A stretch of DNA of 64,000 bases from Favolaschia claudopus (GCA_037176885.1 JAWWNJ010000007.1:2170001-2234000), one strand, 5' to 3'. Counted from the first letter of the stretch, positions 24,230 to 35,170 are shown. Numbers and translations: made by a program. The notes: a model not told the origin generated them from the sequence alone.

Positions 24230-25710
24230 TCATAACTTGGTCTCCGGTTTTGCAGGTTCAGGCGTGTTATCCAGATCTGCTACAAAATCCGCAACCGCCG
24301 TCCAATATCCTGGCTGCACACAGGTATCATCTGCCAATCTCGTCAGATATGAATAAATCGCAAAGCTAAGTAAAAAACGAACTGTGGCCGCCCAGCTCGA
24401 ATTCCATGTACTTTGCACGTTCGAGGCCTTTCGAAAATTCAACCCCACCAGGCGTCTTTGTCTCCCCGCGTCGTGCGACAGCTTCCCACAAAGCGCGCAT
24501 GTGCTCCTTCGGTACAAGCTCGTCCGCCACTCCGCTTAATAACAAAATCGGTGTTGTGGCTGGAATGAGTGGAATCTTGGATGCCGAGTCCCATTTTTGG
24601 TGACAGAGAAAAGAAAATGGACCGAGAATGGGGAGAGCATGGGGGACTAGACTCGGAAGGGAGGTGAATGTGTTTTCGAGGATCAAGGCGGTTATCTAAA
24701 GCGAATGTCAAATGGGCGGAATCCAAAGCAGAGAAGAAATCTTGACTTTCGAAGGATTCCGACTAGCTAGGTCGATCGAAACAGCTCCGCCAATTGATTG
24801 GCCGTATAATATCTCAAAAAATGGGCAGAAGTCTCGTGTCTTGGAAGACCGAACTTACTATTCGTGTTTGGGAAAGTAAAGGGTGGGAGGTGATATAGTC
24901 TAGGGCAGTTTGTGCATCTATTTGAAGGCCTGACGAGGACATGTGAGCCCATTCTCGGGAATGATTGTACAACAGTTGAGACCTTTTTCGGAAGGCGAGC
25001 CGTCGGAAAGTCCATAGCTATCGATAGGTGATAAGATGAGCAAGGAACGTCGGGAGTGAAGTGAGTCTGACCCTCTATATGAGACCATCAAGACGTTACA
25101 ACGCATTCGCATATAAAAGACTTTGGCTAGAGGAATACGGTGGCCGTGATTTCCTCCGTTTCCATGAAACATTATGACAGTGGGCCGAGCAGCAATAAAC
25201 TATATAAGCATCAACAGAAAGTGAGTGAAACGGTAAGAGATACGTACCTCGTCCTCTGTTACATCTTCCTCGCCGACCACCTGCGTGGCCGAAGGATGAC
25301 TCTTCGACAACTCTCTGGTTTGAGGTAGCATATAACATCTCAATGTAATACCGTCCGAAGTCTTGAGCTCCAAATCGTCGTACGGCAGCCCATATGTGGA
25401 TGGAATCGGGACGTCTTCTGCGAAATGAGCCTCGCGCGCGAATCGCGTAGAACGTAAGCACCTGTTCGAGACCCAGGTGGAAATGCGGACGGATAAATAA
25501 GGTAGTTTTGCCCGTAGTATAACAGCCCTGCGCCTTGTTTCGTAGTGAATCGTCGACAGAATGATGTGGTATGGTGGCATTTATTCACCGACAGTAGTAA
25601 GCGTGGCAGCGGTAGCCAGAGTCCCCTGCAATTAAAGTCAGCGTTAGTAGGCTCTTCCGCAGAGGTAATACCTTGGCAAAGGTTTCGAGAGATGGGAGGA
25701 AGCCCGCCAT
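24230..25710 (-). CDS. Bem46-like alpha/beta hydrolase
   Basis: Serine hydrolase of the Bem46/ABHD13 group, usually membrane-anchored at the ER or plasma membrane. The start MAGFLPSLETFAKG is preferred over an upstream ATG at 25,744 because, after splicing, it runs straight into TLATAATLTTVG and AGLLYYGQNYLIYPSAFP, the conserved N-terminal anchor. Then come YDDLELKTSDGITLRCYML, the oxyanion region FHGNGGNHGHR, YRGYGLSDGSPSEKGL, the nucleophile elbow YGQSIGGAVSIDLAS (Ser), LILENTFTSLPSL, the catalytic Asp in LLLSGVADELVP, and GGHNDTC with the catalytic His. The GGHND motif forms only when the intron after GGC CAC is removed. About eight introns. All catalytic residues are visible, so it is likely active; natural substrate unknown. 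Confidence 0.87.
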
Positions 25711-26278
25711 GGTAGATGAGGGATTCGGGAGGGATGAGGCGCACTGTGACACTGTGTGACTGATGTCAATGGGAAGCCTTCACCATACAAAGCCACATCG
25801 AAAGAGCCAGGATCGGTCCGACTGCCGTTTTCTCACGGTTCAACTGTTGAAAGTCGCGAAGAAGTCGCGAATTAATTCTTTCAGAATCTTAACCGCGTTG
25901 CCTTGAGTTGATATAGACCAGTTAGCCTCAGAATCACTGGAGACACTTATTCAAGGCATACTAAAAGATAACATTCACGCAGACCAAACGACAGCATAAT
26001 CGTCGGAATGCCGGCGGAATTAGCTTCGCACGGTTGATCTTCGTATCGCAACTTGAACATGCCTGCCAGGGATTCGACAGGCTTGCCTTCATACACAGGC
26101 TGCATTCGAGCCTAGTCACCAGTTTAGAACCAAACGACCACCTCAATTAAATATTTGACAAGAGCCGAAGTTCGCTAGCATATTGACAGTCATTTGCAAG
26201 GTGATCTGGTCAAGTACTAGTATGATGCGACTTGGAGCTCTATAGAAGCTATACTATCAGAGCCGATGGCCCGCTTCA
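25711..26278. other. Intergenic region
   Basis: About 0.57 kb between the hydrolase 5' end and the 3' end of the small peptide gene (both minus). It contains the hydrolase promoter. No coding or repeated structure is recognised. Confidence 0.4.
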
Positions 26279-26949
26279 CTAGCACTCTGGACATATATGC
26301 CAACCATTATTTCCGAGGTCCACCTGAATGCAAGAACTCAATTCATTCCATGCCTTCAAAGCTCTGTTTGAGTGAACTTACGGGAGTTTCTCCGGCCGAG
26401 GCCTTCAACAAGTCAAAGGTTTGTCAAGTCGAGATATGAGTTGACTTACATCCACTTTCTCGACGGCTCGACCGTGCCACCCGTTATTATCCTTGTCCAC
26501 CTACAAAGCAACATATCAACACAGCGCTTTGGACCTCTGAATACACCGACCAAGTCCGGAGTTTCGACGTTGTCTACTGCTCGACCATGCCATCCATTGT
26601 TATCCTGATCGACCTACACGGAAGATGTTCAGCTCCTGCATTTGCGAGCCGGTTAAACACCCACCAAGCCCGGTTTGAATTTGCCCAATGCCCCGCTTTG
26701 TAAAAAAAAAAAAAATCAAAACCATGAAGCTCATCGAGGTCGAAGATTTGTCTCACTCTTGCTCAGGCTGGTCTATTACCCCCCTCGCCTGAGCAAAAAG
26801 GAGATAAATTCGTGTAAGCCATCGACGTTACAGTCCGAACAAACTGGCAGAGTGCTTACAACGTTAATAGGGCCAGCATGCGCAGTCCCAACTGTGACCG
26901 CGACGAGAGCAAGAGCAAAGAGAACAGAGATTTTGAAATTGAGCATCAT
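26279..26949 (-). CDS. Small secreted repeat peptide, candidate RiPP precursor (short form)
   Basis: A four-exon gene for about 82 residues. Exon 1 (26,860-26,949) starts MMLNFKISVLFALALVAV and ends HAGPINV, a clear signal peptide. Three exons follow, each beginning in phase 0 with Val-Asp and each containing one repeat: VDQDNNGWHGRAVDNV, VDKDNNGWHGRAVEKVD and VDLGNNGWHICPEC, then stop. The repeat start VDxxN and single Trp match the larger peptide gene at 29,500-32,054. Intron 1 is about 246 nt, longer than its neighbours, and holds a decayed repeat-like stretch (DLDELHGF, about 26,715-26,760) and a poly-T tract. No Lys-Arg site is present; Gly-Arg follows the Trp-His. It is divergent from the UstYa-like gene at 27,896. 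I infer a shrunken paralogous precursor; it could also be a decaying relic. Confidence 0.7.
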
Positions 26950-27895
26950 CGAGAAATGAGGCAAGCGGAGGCAGGCTAAGCGAGAGCTCTGAACTGTTTC
27001 GAGCCATTCACTGGCAATGCTCTTTTATGCCATGGATTGGAAATCTTATAAGTGGGCATGGTCAGGTACCGTGTCTCCGTTTCGGCGATAGGAACTCGGA
27101 TCCGGGTGCTTGTGGTGAGGCGCGTGGACCTGATATCTCAACCTAGAAGGTAAAGCAAAAGTAGAAGAGGGCTCCGGGCGGGCTCGGATGTGACTCATGA
27201 GTAATGACAGGGTCAAAAGCGCTTCAAATTTCAATTTTTGGCAAGTCGGAAAGCAATTGAATTCAAAGAGTTGCTATTTCGGCGTTATCTTGGAGAGGGA
27301 CCAGCCATCCGATTTTAGCTCAATCTCCCCTGTCAATGGTTTCAACGACTCAGAGATAAGTACTTAATAGCTTCGGAACACGGATCATTCCGAGTCCGCC
27401 ATCAGGGACAACTCCGAGTCCTGGCAGCTTGCCTGGCAGTTCTGCTCATGTCGTTTCCCTTACTACTAGTAAGTGCATCTCGCGACTCGCCGCCTTGGTC
27501 TGCCCCTGGTGCCTTCCGGCTGCTTCTGAATATCATCCGCACAGTACCTCGCGAATGGCACATCCCCTTAATATACGGGACATCGGACTGCACGAGCTCG
27601 GAGGCACGAGGTGCGCAATATTGAGTATAGCCCAAGGTATAGCAGGTTCGAGACGAACCTGATTCGTGAATAGAACGCGATGCAGCTCATGTTTGCCTTT
27701 TGCCGCCTGGATGTCCACCTTTTCGCCGATATCCCTTCTATCGTATAATAGGAAGGTGGACGGTCATATAGACTATTCGGCGGCATGCTGAGAAGTGAGC
27801 GACTGAATTATCACCTCCAGGTTCAACGATATCCAGTTGCAAGGGAGTTGTTGATTACTCATCGTTTGCCTTCCCTCTCCCTCTGAGCCCTAGTC
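26950..27895. promoter_or_regulatory. Divergent promoter, short peptide gene / first UstYa-like gene
   Basis: A 0.95-kb region between start codons pointing away from each other. On the minus strand the 12-mer CATAAAAGAGCA (27,018-27,029) serves as TATA box about 70-80 nt before the short peptide gene. The identical 12-mer precedes the large peptide gene at 32,133-32,144. A frame at 27,046-27,234 resembles a secreted peptide but lacks ATG. Confidence 0.55.
27018..27029 (-). promoter_or_regulatory. TATA box shared by both peptide genes
   Basis: CATAAAAGAGCA on the minus strand, about 70-80 nt upstream of the short peptide gene start. The same 12 bases occur at a similar distance before the large peptide gene. 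Confidence 0.55.
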
Positions 27896-29079
27896 ATGGC
27901 ACAAGAAGAATGCAGTCCGCTCATGAGGACCGACCACTTTGATGCCGAAGAGCGTGGCGAAACGCTGGCCCATGCATCGAGGTTCAAGTGGCTGTCGAAG
28001 ATATCACGCACTGTTCTGGTTGGACTCCTCGTTGTCGAAACAGTCGCGTTCGTTGTCTTGCTGTTGAAGCAACCCTCTCGCTGTGTCAAGACATGTACTA
28101 TCCCTCTCAAATCTCACGAAGTTCTCTATTGTGCGCTCGATGCCCAATCTTCGAGCCATGTTACATATATTGATTCATCTCAAGCCCCCGCTCTTGATGC
28201 GGTGGAACATGAAGTGAAAGTATACAACGTAGGATTCGGTGCGCTTTCTTTTGAATACTGCTCTCAGGGACTCAAATCGACCAGGCGACTTCTCTCCGTT
28301 CCAAATCCCCTCGTCCCCTGCGCTAGATAAGAAATGGAGCGACCTTTACAATTGTACGGTTTGATGTACTTTCAAGGTTTCAGTGACTGAAATTTTGGAA
28401 ATAGTTGGGATCTCGCGGATTACCAAAGAGGAGGCCGCTCAGCTTCCAAACAAAACTCATGCGATACCAGGGGACGACGGTCACTATGTTCGTCATAACA
28501 CTTTATGTATTTTCTTGCTCTGATTGCGTTCAGATCGCGGAACTGGACGTTTTTCATAATCTTCACTGCTTGGTAAGTTCGTGGAGAGATCTTACCGGAG
28601 ACTCGAATTGACGGATTTTCTGTCAGAATAAAATCCGAATGGCGCTAGACCCCGACTATTACTCTGACTGGAGAATCTCCACCACTAACAATTACATTCC
28701 ATCGCAGAAGAATGCGACGGATCATGTTGGTACGCAACTAGTCCTTCCTCACATTCACTGTATCGAAGTTACTTCAGGACATTGTATAGATTGGATACGT
28801 CAGTCCCTGATGTGCAGCTCGGACACAAGTGTCATCGTGTAAGTTCCCTGCATTCTAATCATGTGTGGTTGTTCCTTAAATTTTCCTGGGGACCATAGTT
28901 GGCAGTGGCACAATTCCTTGAACACAAGCGTCGTCAAAGGAAATGTCGCCCACACTTGCCGCAATTTTTCGAAGATTCGAGAATGGGCAAAAGACCGCAC
29001 GCTGCTCGCGAGTTACGATCCATCAGTGCATATAGAGGACGATATTGTCATTCCTATCTTTCATAGCAATTTCGACTGA
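27896..29079 (+). CDS. UstYa-like (DUF3328) oxidase, first copy
   Basis: A type II membrane protein of the UstYa family, whose members carry out oxidative cyclisation or other oxidations of ribosomal peptides (ustiloxin, asperipin, phomopsin) and of cyclochlorotine. The short cytosolic N-terminus MAQEECSPLMRTDHFDAEERG is followed by one membrane helix, TVLVGLLVVETVAFVVLL. The lumenal domain has DAVEHEVKVYNVGFG, FSPFQIPSSPALDKKWSDL, GISRITKEEAAQLPNKTHAI and two histidine/cysteine motifs of the family: HNLHC in ELDVFHNLHCL, and HCIDWIRQSLMC. The C-terminus includes GNVAHTCRNFSKI. Six to seven short introns. One join is awkward: the exon with GDFSPFQ is in frame only if the acceptor at GACCAG is used. 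It is nearly the same protein as the second copy at 32,921. It is divergent from the short peptide gene and convergent with the large one. Confidence 0.9.
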
Positions 29080-29499
29080 ACATGTAATTACTGATGGGTT
29101 TACTGACGGGTTCCCTTACCAAGGTCGACGTCCAAGTTTTATAAATTATTCACCATACTTTTCTTTCCGTCTTCGAGATTAGCTATAGGAGGCGCCAAAA
29201 TCCGCACACTGAGAGTTCAAACGTTCAAACTCAACGTTCAATATTCTTCAATATCCCCTTGAGCCAGACTCCAACTTCGGGATGTCGGCCCGGCATGTTT
29301 CCCACGGTTGAATTCTTAAGTTGAAAAGAAAAAAAACTTAGTTTTACTGCTATAGCTGGAGGAGTCAGATCGAGGCTGATTCTCCTGAATCATTGAACAG
29401 AAAAAAAAAGAAAGCATTTATTGATCAAAAGTGAGCCGCCAAGGTTGTTTCTCGATACAATACATAGGATAGAGCACTATTCACAGAAAATAACCCGAA
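29080..29499. other. Convergent intergenic region
   Basis: About 0.42 kb between the 3' ends of the first UstYa-like gene (+) and the large peptide gene (-). It is AT-rich with A-runs near 29,328 and 29,400 and a local run of GTTCAAAC-type repeats around 29,215-29,250. No gene is seen. Confidence 0.45.
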
Positions 29500-31960
29500 T
29501 TACTAGAGAGTATCAAATGAGCGCGATGAGATGATGTCAATGGGACAAACGAGACTCACAGCAGGGGTAGGGACAGCGCGCTTGCCTTTGATGGTCCAAG
29601 TGTCGTTGTTGGGGTCGACCTAGAAAATTCCTCATGAGAAACGCCGAGGTAAATGTGCCAGAAGTGTATCATACCAAAGCAGCAGTAGCAGCCGCACGCT
29701 TGCGGTGGATGGTCCACGAGTCGTTGTTGGGGTCGACCTATAGCGATTCCGGTGAGAAACAATATTCGGAGTAGCCAGAAGCATACCAAAGCAGCAGTAG
29801 CCTCGGCCCGCTTGCGCTTGATGGTCCAAGAATCATTGTTGCCGTCAACCTGTGTTTCGTAAGAGGTCATTCGCCTGTGAACATTTCGAGACTCACGAGG
29901 TCAGGGGTAGGGGCGGCGCGCTTCTCTGCCGCCTTTATGGTCCAACTATCGTTGTTGTTGTCCACAGCCTGCGGAAAAGCTCAGCTAAACTCTCTTGGGA
30001 GGAATCATTACTTACAGCCGGGGTAGGTTCAGCGCGCTTCTCCGCCTTGATCGTCCAGCTGTCGTTGTTGTTGTCGACCTAAGATATGAATTAATAAGAC
30101 GCAACAGACGGGCGCGGAGGAGCAAATGAACTTACCGCAGCGGGAGTGGGGGCGGTGCGCTTTTCAGCCGCCTTGATTGTCCAACTATCGTTGTTATTAT
30201 CAACAGCCTGCGAGGGAGTTCAAAACGCTTTTTTAGTAGACAGCGAAAGCTTCCATACAGCAGGAGTGGGCCCAGCACGCTTCTCGGCCGCTTTAATGGT
30301 CCAGCTGTCGTTGTTGTTGTCAACCGCCTCCGAGAGAGTCAGCTTTTATTGTGCGCAAAACGAGAGCTCTCTTACAGAGGGAGTGGGGTCAGCGCGCTTC
30401 GCCGCCTTGATGGTCCAGGTATCATTGTTGTCGTCCACCTGAACAGGTATGAATTAATGATCAGAAACCAGTTGAAACTCGAGCAATCTCACAGCTTCAG
30501 CCGCATTCCCGATCTGCCATCTGTATAAATCGTCAGTGCTGTCCCGGTGCTTTTGAGCCAGTGGAATCACTTAGTGTTATCGGCGTCCACACTGTCTTCG
30601 ACAGCCCGCTCGACAGCTGGAGAACCGATTTGCCATCTGCGACCGTGGTTTTAATACGAGTGTTGTTCAGCGGATGAGTGAAGACTTACTTGGTGTTGTC
30701 CGCATCCACACTGTCGGCAGCGCGGGCAACGGGAGTGGGCAATGTGCGACTTCCGATCTTCCAAGAGGTATTGTCGCTGTCAACCTGCAAGCCGGAAAGC
30801 ACATAAGGATACTATTAGTACACAATTTTCTTGCAGTTAAAATTCGTTGCGTACCAAATCCGGAGCAGCCCGGGCGACGACGGGAGTAGGCAGAGTGCGA
30901 CTTCCGATCTTCCAGGAAGTGTTGTCGCTGTCAACCTAGCGTCCAGCGCACACATATGAGTTATTGAGGGGGCGCGATGCATATGCTCAAATAGTTCGAA
31001 AGTTCACATACCAATTCCGGAGCTGCCCGCGCGACAACGGGGGTTGGGAGAGAGCGCCCAATCTTCCATGAGGTGTTATCGCTGTCGACCTATAAAATTG
31101 ACAGAATATCAGCGATGCTCGTTGAGTCTCAATCAACGTCAGTTAAATAAATAAATACCAATTCGGGGGCCGCTCGGGCTACGGGAGTAGGGAGCGAACG
31201 CCCAATTTGCCACGAAGTGTTGTCGCTGTCGACCTTGCACAAACAATCGTTTAGTCGGCAAGTTAGGTTAGGTTGGGCGTAAGTAAAATCGGCCGCACCA
31301 AGTCGGCCGCAGGAGGCGCACGGGCAACAGGGGTAGGAAGAGAGCGCCCGATCTTCCACGAAGTGTTGTCACTGTCGACCTTTGAAACAGTTCAATATTA
31401 TAAGTTCGTTCAGTAACGATATTTTGGTGAATACCAATTCTGGGGCCGCACGGGCGGCGGGGGTGGGAAGGGAGCGGCCGATTTGCCAGGAGGTGTTGTC
31501 GCTGTCGACCTATGAAAGACCAAATGGTTTAGTTCACTGCGTCTTTCGTCTTCGAAAAATTGTGTACCAAGTCGGGAGACTCGCGACGGTTGTTGCCAAT
31601 CACCCAGTGGGTGTTGTCGCTGTCTACCTGTTCAAAAATTGAGTGACACGCAGTAATTTTCGTTTTGAAAATAACAAACCAAGTCCGATTCGGGAGCCGC
31701 TCTCGAGCCAATCTCCCACCCCTTGTTATTGGGATCCACCTATGAATATAGTAAAAGTAAAGTCAGCTTACGGTCTCGAAAATACGATCCATATAACCCA
31801 CCAATTCCGGAACTGTGCGAGCTTCGGCTTTGTTGATTACCCAACTACAATGCAGGAGTTAGAGATGATCGTGTTTATAGGCTTGAATTTGAGTTACTCT
31901 TTGTTGCCTGCATCAACGCCAGCATCTCTGACCTGGTAACCGGGCTTCAGTAATTCCACC
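29500..31960 (-). repeat. Tandem exon-repeat array, 19 units
   Basis: DNA-level periodicity of about 110-160 bp, made of a 55-90 bp conserved exon plus a 45-80 bp divergent intron. The conserved core on the plus strand appears as variants of TCCANGNGTTGTCGCTGTC. Coding parts are far more alike than introns, so selection acts on the peptide. Adjacent units are most similar (4-9 among themselves, 13-16 among themselves), consistent with growth by local duplication. Confidence 0.88.
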
Positions 31961-32054
31961 TCAGCATGAAAGTTGCACTTACAGCAACAGGGCTAGCAGT
32001 GACGACTGCGACGAGAGCAAGAGCCAAGAGGGCGGAGAATTTAGAGGTGAACAT
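29500..32054 (-). CDS. Secreted 19-repeat protein, candidate RiPP precursor
   Basis: About 460 residues from roughly 22 small exons. Exon 1 starts MFTSKFSALLALALVAVV and gives a signal peptide cleaved near TASPVA. After splicing there are 19 repeats of 16-27 residues, each starting Val-Asp, with pattern VDx(D/N)NxxWxI; Trp followed by Ile two places on is invariant. Repeats 1-11 are of the type DSDNTSWKIG followed by SLPTPVARAAPEL. Repeats 12-19 are of the type DNNNDSWTIK followed by AAEKRA and PTPA, each with a Lys-Arg pair suited to Kex2 cleavage. Most repeats are exactly one exon bounded by phase-0 introns. In repeats 1, 10 and 11 a phase-2 intron falls just before the conserved Trp. The stop codon is alone in the last exon (acceptor TAG directly followed by TAA). 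The gene is flanked by UstYa-like oxidases. Dikaritin-type precursors have this layout; the product itself is inferred. Confidence 0.85.
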
Positions 32055-32920
32055 CCTGATAGTCTAGAGAGGGTCTAGAGAGAGAATCGGTAAACTCGGA
32101 GGTAGAGTTCTGGATTATTTCCTGAGTTGTTGTGCTCTTTTATGAGCTCCGCGCCTGCACGCTTACAACTAATTGAGTTACCCCTTCGGAAGTAAACCAG
32201 GCACGGCCCAACTCAGACTCTTGTTACATGCGGAACTGGAGCTGCAGCTGACAGACCTTTCCCACTGCTCAGAAACGGACTTGAGCCAGAAGATCGAAAG
32301 AGCATCGAACTTGTATGCCCCAATGGGGAGGAAGCTGGAATGATGGACTTCGCGTGCGGTGGCAGATGTGTCGACGTCCGGAAGTTAATAATTGTTCGTC
32401 CTGAGCAAGTCCTGAGCGCTGAGCGCTGAGCCTCGGCGGAAGAACCAAGCCAGAACCCAAGTAATTCATTCCTGAAGCGAGGCAGCTGGCCGCAAAGTCA
32501 AAGAGCTGTCCAATGAAAGCAAGATACGGGACTAGCCGGTGCAAATGCCAAGCGGCAGGTCGATACAAGGCCTTGAAGGTCAATACAAAGCCCTCGCGCG
32601 TTGGTACATATCATGACAAGACGCGACAACGCGACAAACAAGAGTCAACACTCGGGCCGAGGAACGAGGCTCTCACCTGGCTCACATCCTTGTCAACCAT
32701 GGACAGCTGGCGCAACGCAATACGCAGATTGCGACTCGACTCTTGACGGGATCCAATATACTTCCTTCATAGGTAACTCGGAAAGGTACCATCAAAGGTT
32801 CTATCGCGCAAAAATCGATTCAAAGGCAAAGAAGGCTGTTGTTTTCTACTTGGTTTTCGCAGACCCAGCAATTCTTCGCCTTCGCCGCTTTCTGCTTCCC
32901 TCTACACTCGAGCTTCAGCC
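32055..32920. promoter_or_regulatory. Divergent promoter, large peptide gene / second UstYa-like gene
   Basis: A 0.87-kb region between divergent start codons. It contains the minus-strand TATA 12-mer at 32,133-32,144. Direct GAGCGCTGAGC copies lie near 32,408-32,430. Coordinated expression of precursor and oxidase is a reasonable inference. Confidence 0.55.
32133..32144 (-). promoter_or_regulatory. TATA box of the large peptide gene
   Basis: CATAAAAGAGCA on the minus strand, about 80-90 nt before the start codon at 32,054. It is identical to the element at 27,018-27,029. Confidence 0.55.
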
Positions 32921-34167
32921 ATGGCCAAAGAAGAATACAGCCCCCTCATGAGTGTCGACCCGGCTGACGCCGAAGAACGCGGTGAAAATCTTCCTCCGGG
33001 CCCGGCGACACCAAGGTTCAGCTGGATGTCGAGGTTCTCGAACGTCTCGCGCACTTGTCTGGTTGGGATATTTGCAGTTGAAACTATTGCTTTGCTTGCG
33101 GCGATCATACTGCTGGTCATGAAACCACCGCATCGTGTCACGACGTGCACCATTCATCCCAAGTCCCACGAAGTGCTCTATTGTATGATAGCCCATTGGC
33201 TTAGTTATTCGTACTGAAACGCTCTAAGCCCCGGCACTCGACGCGGTGGAACACGAAGTGAGGGTATACAATGTAGGATTCGAAGGTGTGCATTGCATCG
33301 TTTTCACCAACTATCCTTCAAGTTCTTGGAAGTTCAATCAACCACCCAGGCGACTTGTCTCCATTCCAAATTCCATCTTCCCCTGCCCTCGACCAAGCAT
33401 GGAGCAATCTTTATAACTGTAAGTCTTGGAACAGAGTTGGATTCAATCTCGTGTCTCAATATTTGAATACAGTTGGGATATCGCGGATCACCAAAGAAGA
33501 GGCTGCCCGACTTCCCAACAAGACTCACGCGATTCCCGGAGACGACGGCCACTACGTTCGTTGAATCACCTTCCCTCAGACCGTCATCTCACCTCCTGTA
33601 AATAGATCGCTGAACTGGACGTATTCCATAATCTTCACTGCTTGGTGGCTCCATACACAATCTCATTCGAAACTCTGTCATTGACCTTCTTTCCAATAGA
33701 ACAAAGTCCGAATGGCGTTGGATCCGGACTATTATCCCGACTGGCGAATTTCTACAACTAACAATCATATTCCCTCCCAGAAGAACGCCACGGACCATGT
33801 CGGTAAGCTGCTGGTTTCCATTCTTCTCAATATTCTGAATCAATCCCCTAATGACGATTTTTCCAGGGCATTGCATAGATTGGATTCGTCAATCTCTAAT
33901 GTGCAGTTCAGATACTAGTGTGATCGTGTGAGTTCCCTGCATTCTAAACGTGGTTGTTTGCTCATTCAGTTTCCCCACTGCCAAAGTTGGCAATGGCACA
34001 GAGCGCTGAACACAAGCATCGTCAAAGGGAACGTCGCCCACACCTGCCGCAAATTCGACAAGATCCAACAATGGGCCAAAGACCGCATGCTACTCGAGAC
34101 CTACGATCCGACGGTGCACATCGAGGATGACATTGTCGTTCCGATTTTCCACAATGACTTTGACTGA
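32921..34167 (+). CDS. UstYa-like (DUF3328) oxidase, second copy
   Basis: Near-duplicate of the gene at 27,896. The N-terminus MAKEEYSPLMSVDPADAEERG is cytosolic. The helix is around LVGIFAVETIALLAAIILLV, followed by PKSHEVLYSPALDAVEHEV. The lumenal domain has NHPGDLSPFQIPSSPALDQAW, GISRITKEEAARLPNKTHAI, ELDVFHNLHCL (HxxHC), NHIPSQKNATDHVG, HCIDWIRQSLMC and GNVAHTCRKFDKI, ending IPIFHNDFD-like (VPIFHNDFD). Same intron positions as the first copy, including the one before HCIDW. Both copper/metal-type His/Cys motifs are intact, so it should be active. It is divergent from the large peptide gene, suggesting that this pair is the working precursor-enzyme unit and the first pair a duplicate, or the reverse. 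Confidence 0.92.
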
Positions 34168-34347
34168 GTATGTATGATACGTCAACGTAGATATTTGTGA
34201 AGTGTAATGCATATGATGCCTTCGAAATTTGATTCCGCTGCCCTCAAGCTGCCCTTTGCCATGCCTGCCATGTGGATTTAATCATAATCTAATAAGCACC
34301 TTAAGTAACCGTTATGCCAAATGTTTTGCATCCGCCGCCACAAACTA

Positions 34348-34839
34348 GTCTCTCGTAGACAGACGCTACAACAATATGGTCCTCGTACCTGCGGTTGTTG
34401 TAGTCTGTTGAGAAGGTGAGTCGGCCGAACGGTCGCCCGCCTTATTACATAATCAGAAATTTCTTGGGCTCCTTTTCATAGTTTTAAGCGTGTTTTAAGC
34501 AAAATTTTGGCTACACCGACCTTTCTTGATTGGAAATCAACAGCTTTGTCAGTAAAATTTAGAGAAATTATGCAGGCAACGACGAGATTCAGAATCGGCT
34601 GACAAAGCCTGTCAAACTGATGGGTCGTTCAATTGGGTTCATTCGGGCAAGAATATCATGAATTTTATTAGATAGACCTGTTGGTATATACCATAGAAGG
34701 CACTTCTCCAGGAAAAGTTTGTTTATGGAGGCTGCAGAACGTTGAAAGCAAGGGAGCAAGGCGTGGGAATATATTGAAACTCCGACGATTGGTAATAACA
34801 CGGGCGACCGTGCAAGCGATCACGGTCAACAACAGACTA
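34348..34839 (+). repeat. Left 492-bp inverted arm
   Basis: Pairs with 35,639-36,130 in inverted orientation. Within it, 34,401-34,839 begins TAGTCTGTTG and ends CAACAGACTA, with a further imperfect inverted match of about 60 bp (including GGTCGCCCG-TTATTA). Each arm therefore itself looks like a small TA-flanked MITE nested in the larger structure. Confidence 0.85.
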
Positions 34840-35170
34840 CGCCACAAACCCTCTGAGGACTTGGACTTGATTCCTGTTCTCTATTCTTCCGAATCAACAT
34901 GACACCATGACGGATCGCTTGGCGGTCTGCATAGTCTCTCGACCGGAGTCCTCGGACGCATGTCGTATCGCATTGTTTTTCCGCGCGCAGTTATGCATGA
35001 TTCTGATGAAGTTGTATCAACTGCCGCGCATCTCTTTCTAATACGCGATTCGTCACAGGACTTCTCATTTTTTACGCCACTGGGAAAAATATCGGATGAA
35101 GGCGCTTGTCCGACGTCACCGTGACCACCTACTCCACTTCCATAATACCCTCAAGTGTTGCGTTAACTTC

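Noticed and set aside
27046..27234. Frame with apparent signal peptide between the short peptide gene and the first UstYa gene
   Set aside because: It has no ATG (begins at TTG), lies in promoter sequence and has no repeat or family match.
28230..28330. Apparent frameshift in the first UstYa-like gene
   Set aside because: Using the acceptor GACCAG restores frame as GFGDFSPFQ, so no break is required.
29560..31750. Regularly spaced repeats resembling a CRISPR or minisatellite array
   Set aside because: Units translate into one conserved peptide pattern, are bordered by GT-AG introns and follow a signal-peptide exon; host is a eukaryote.
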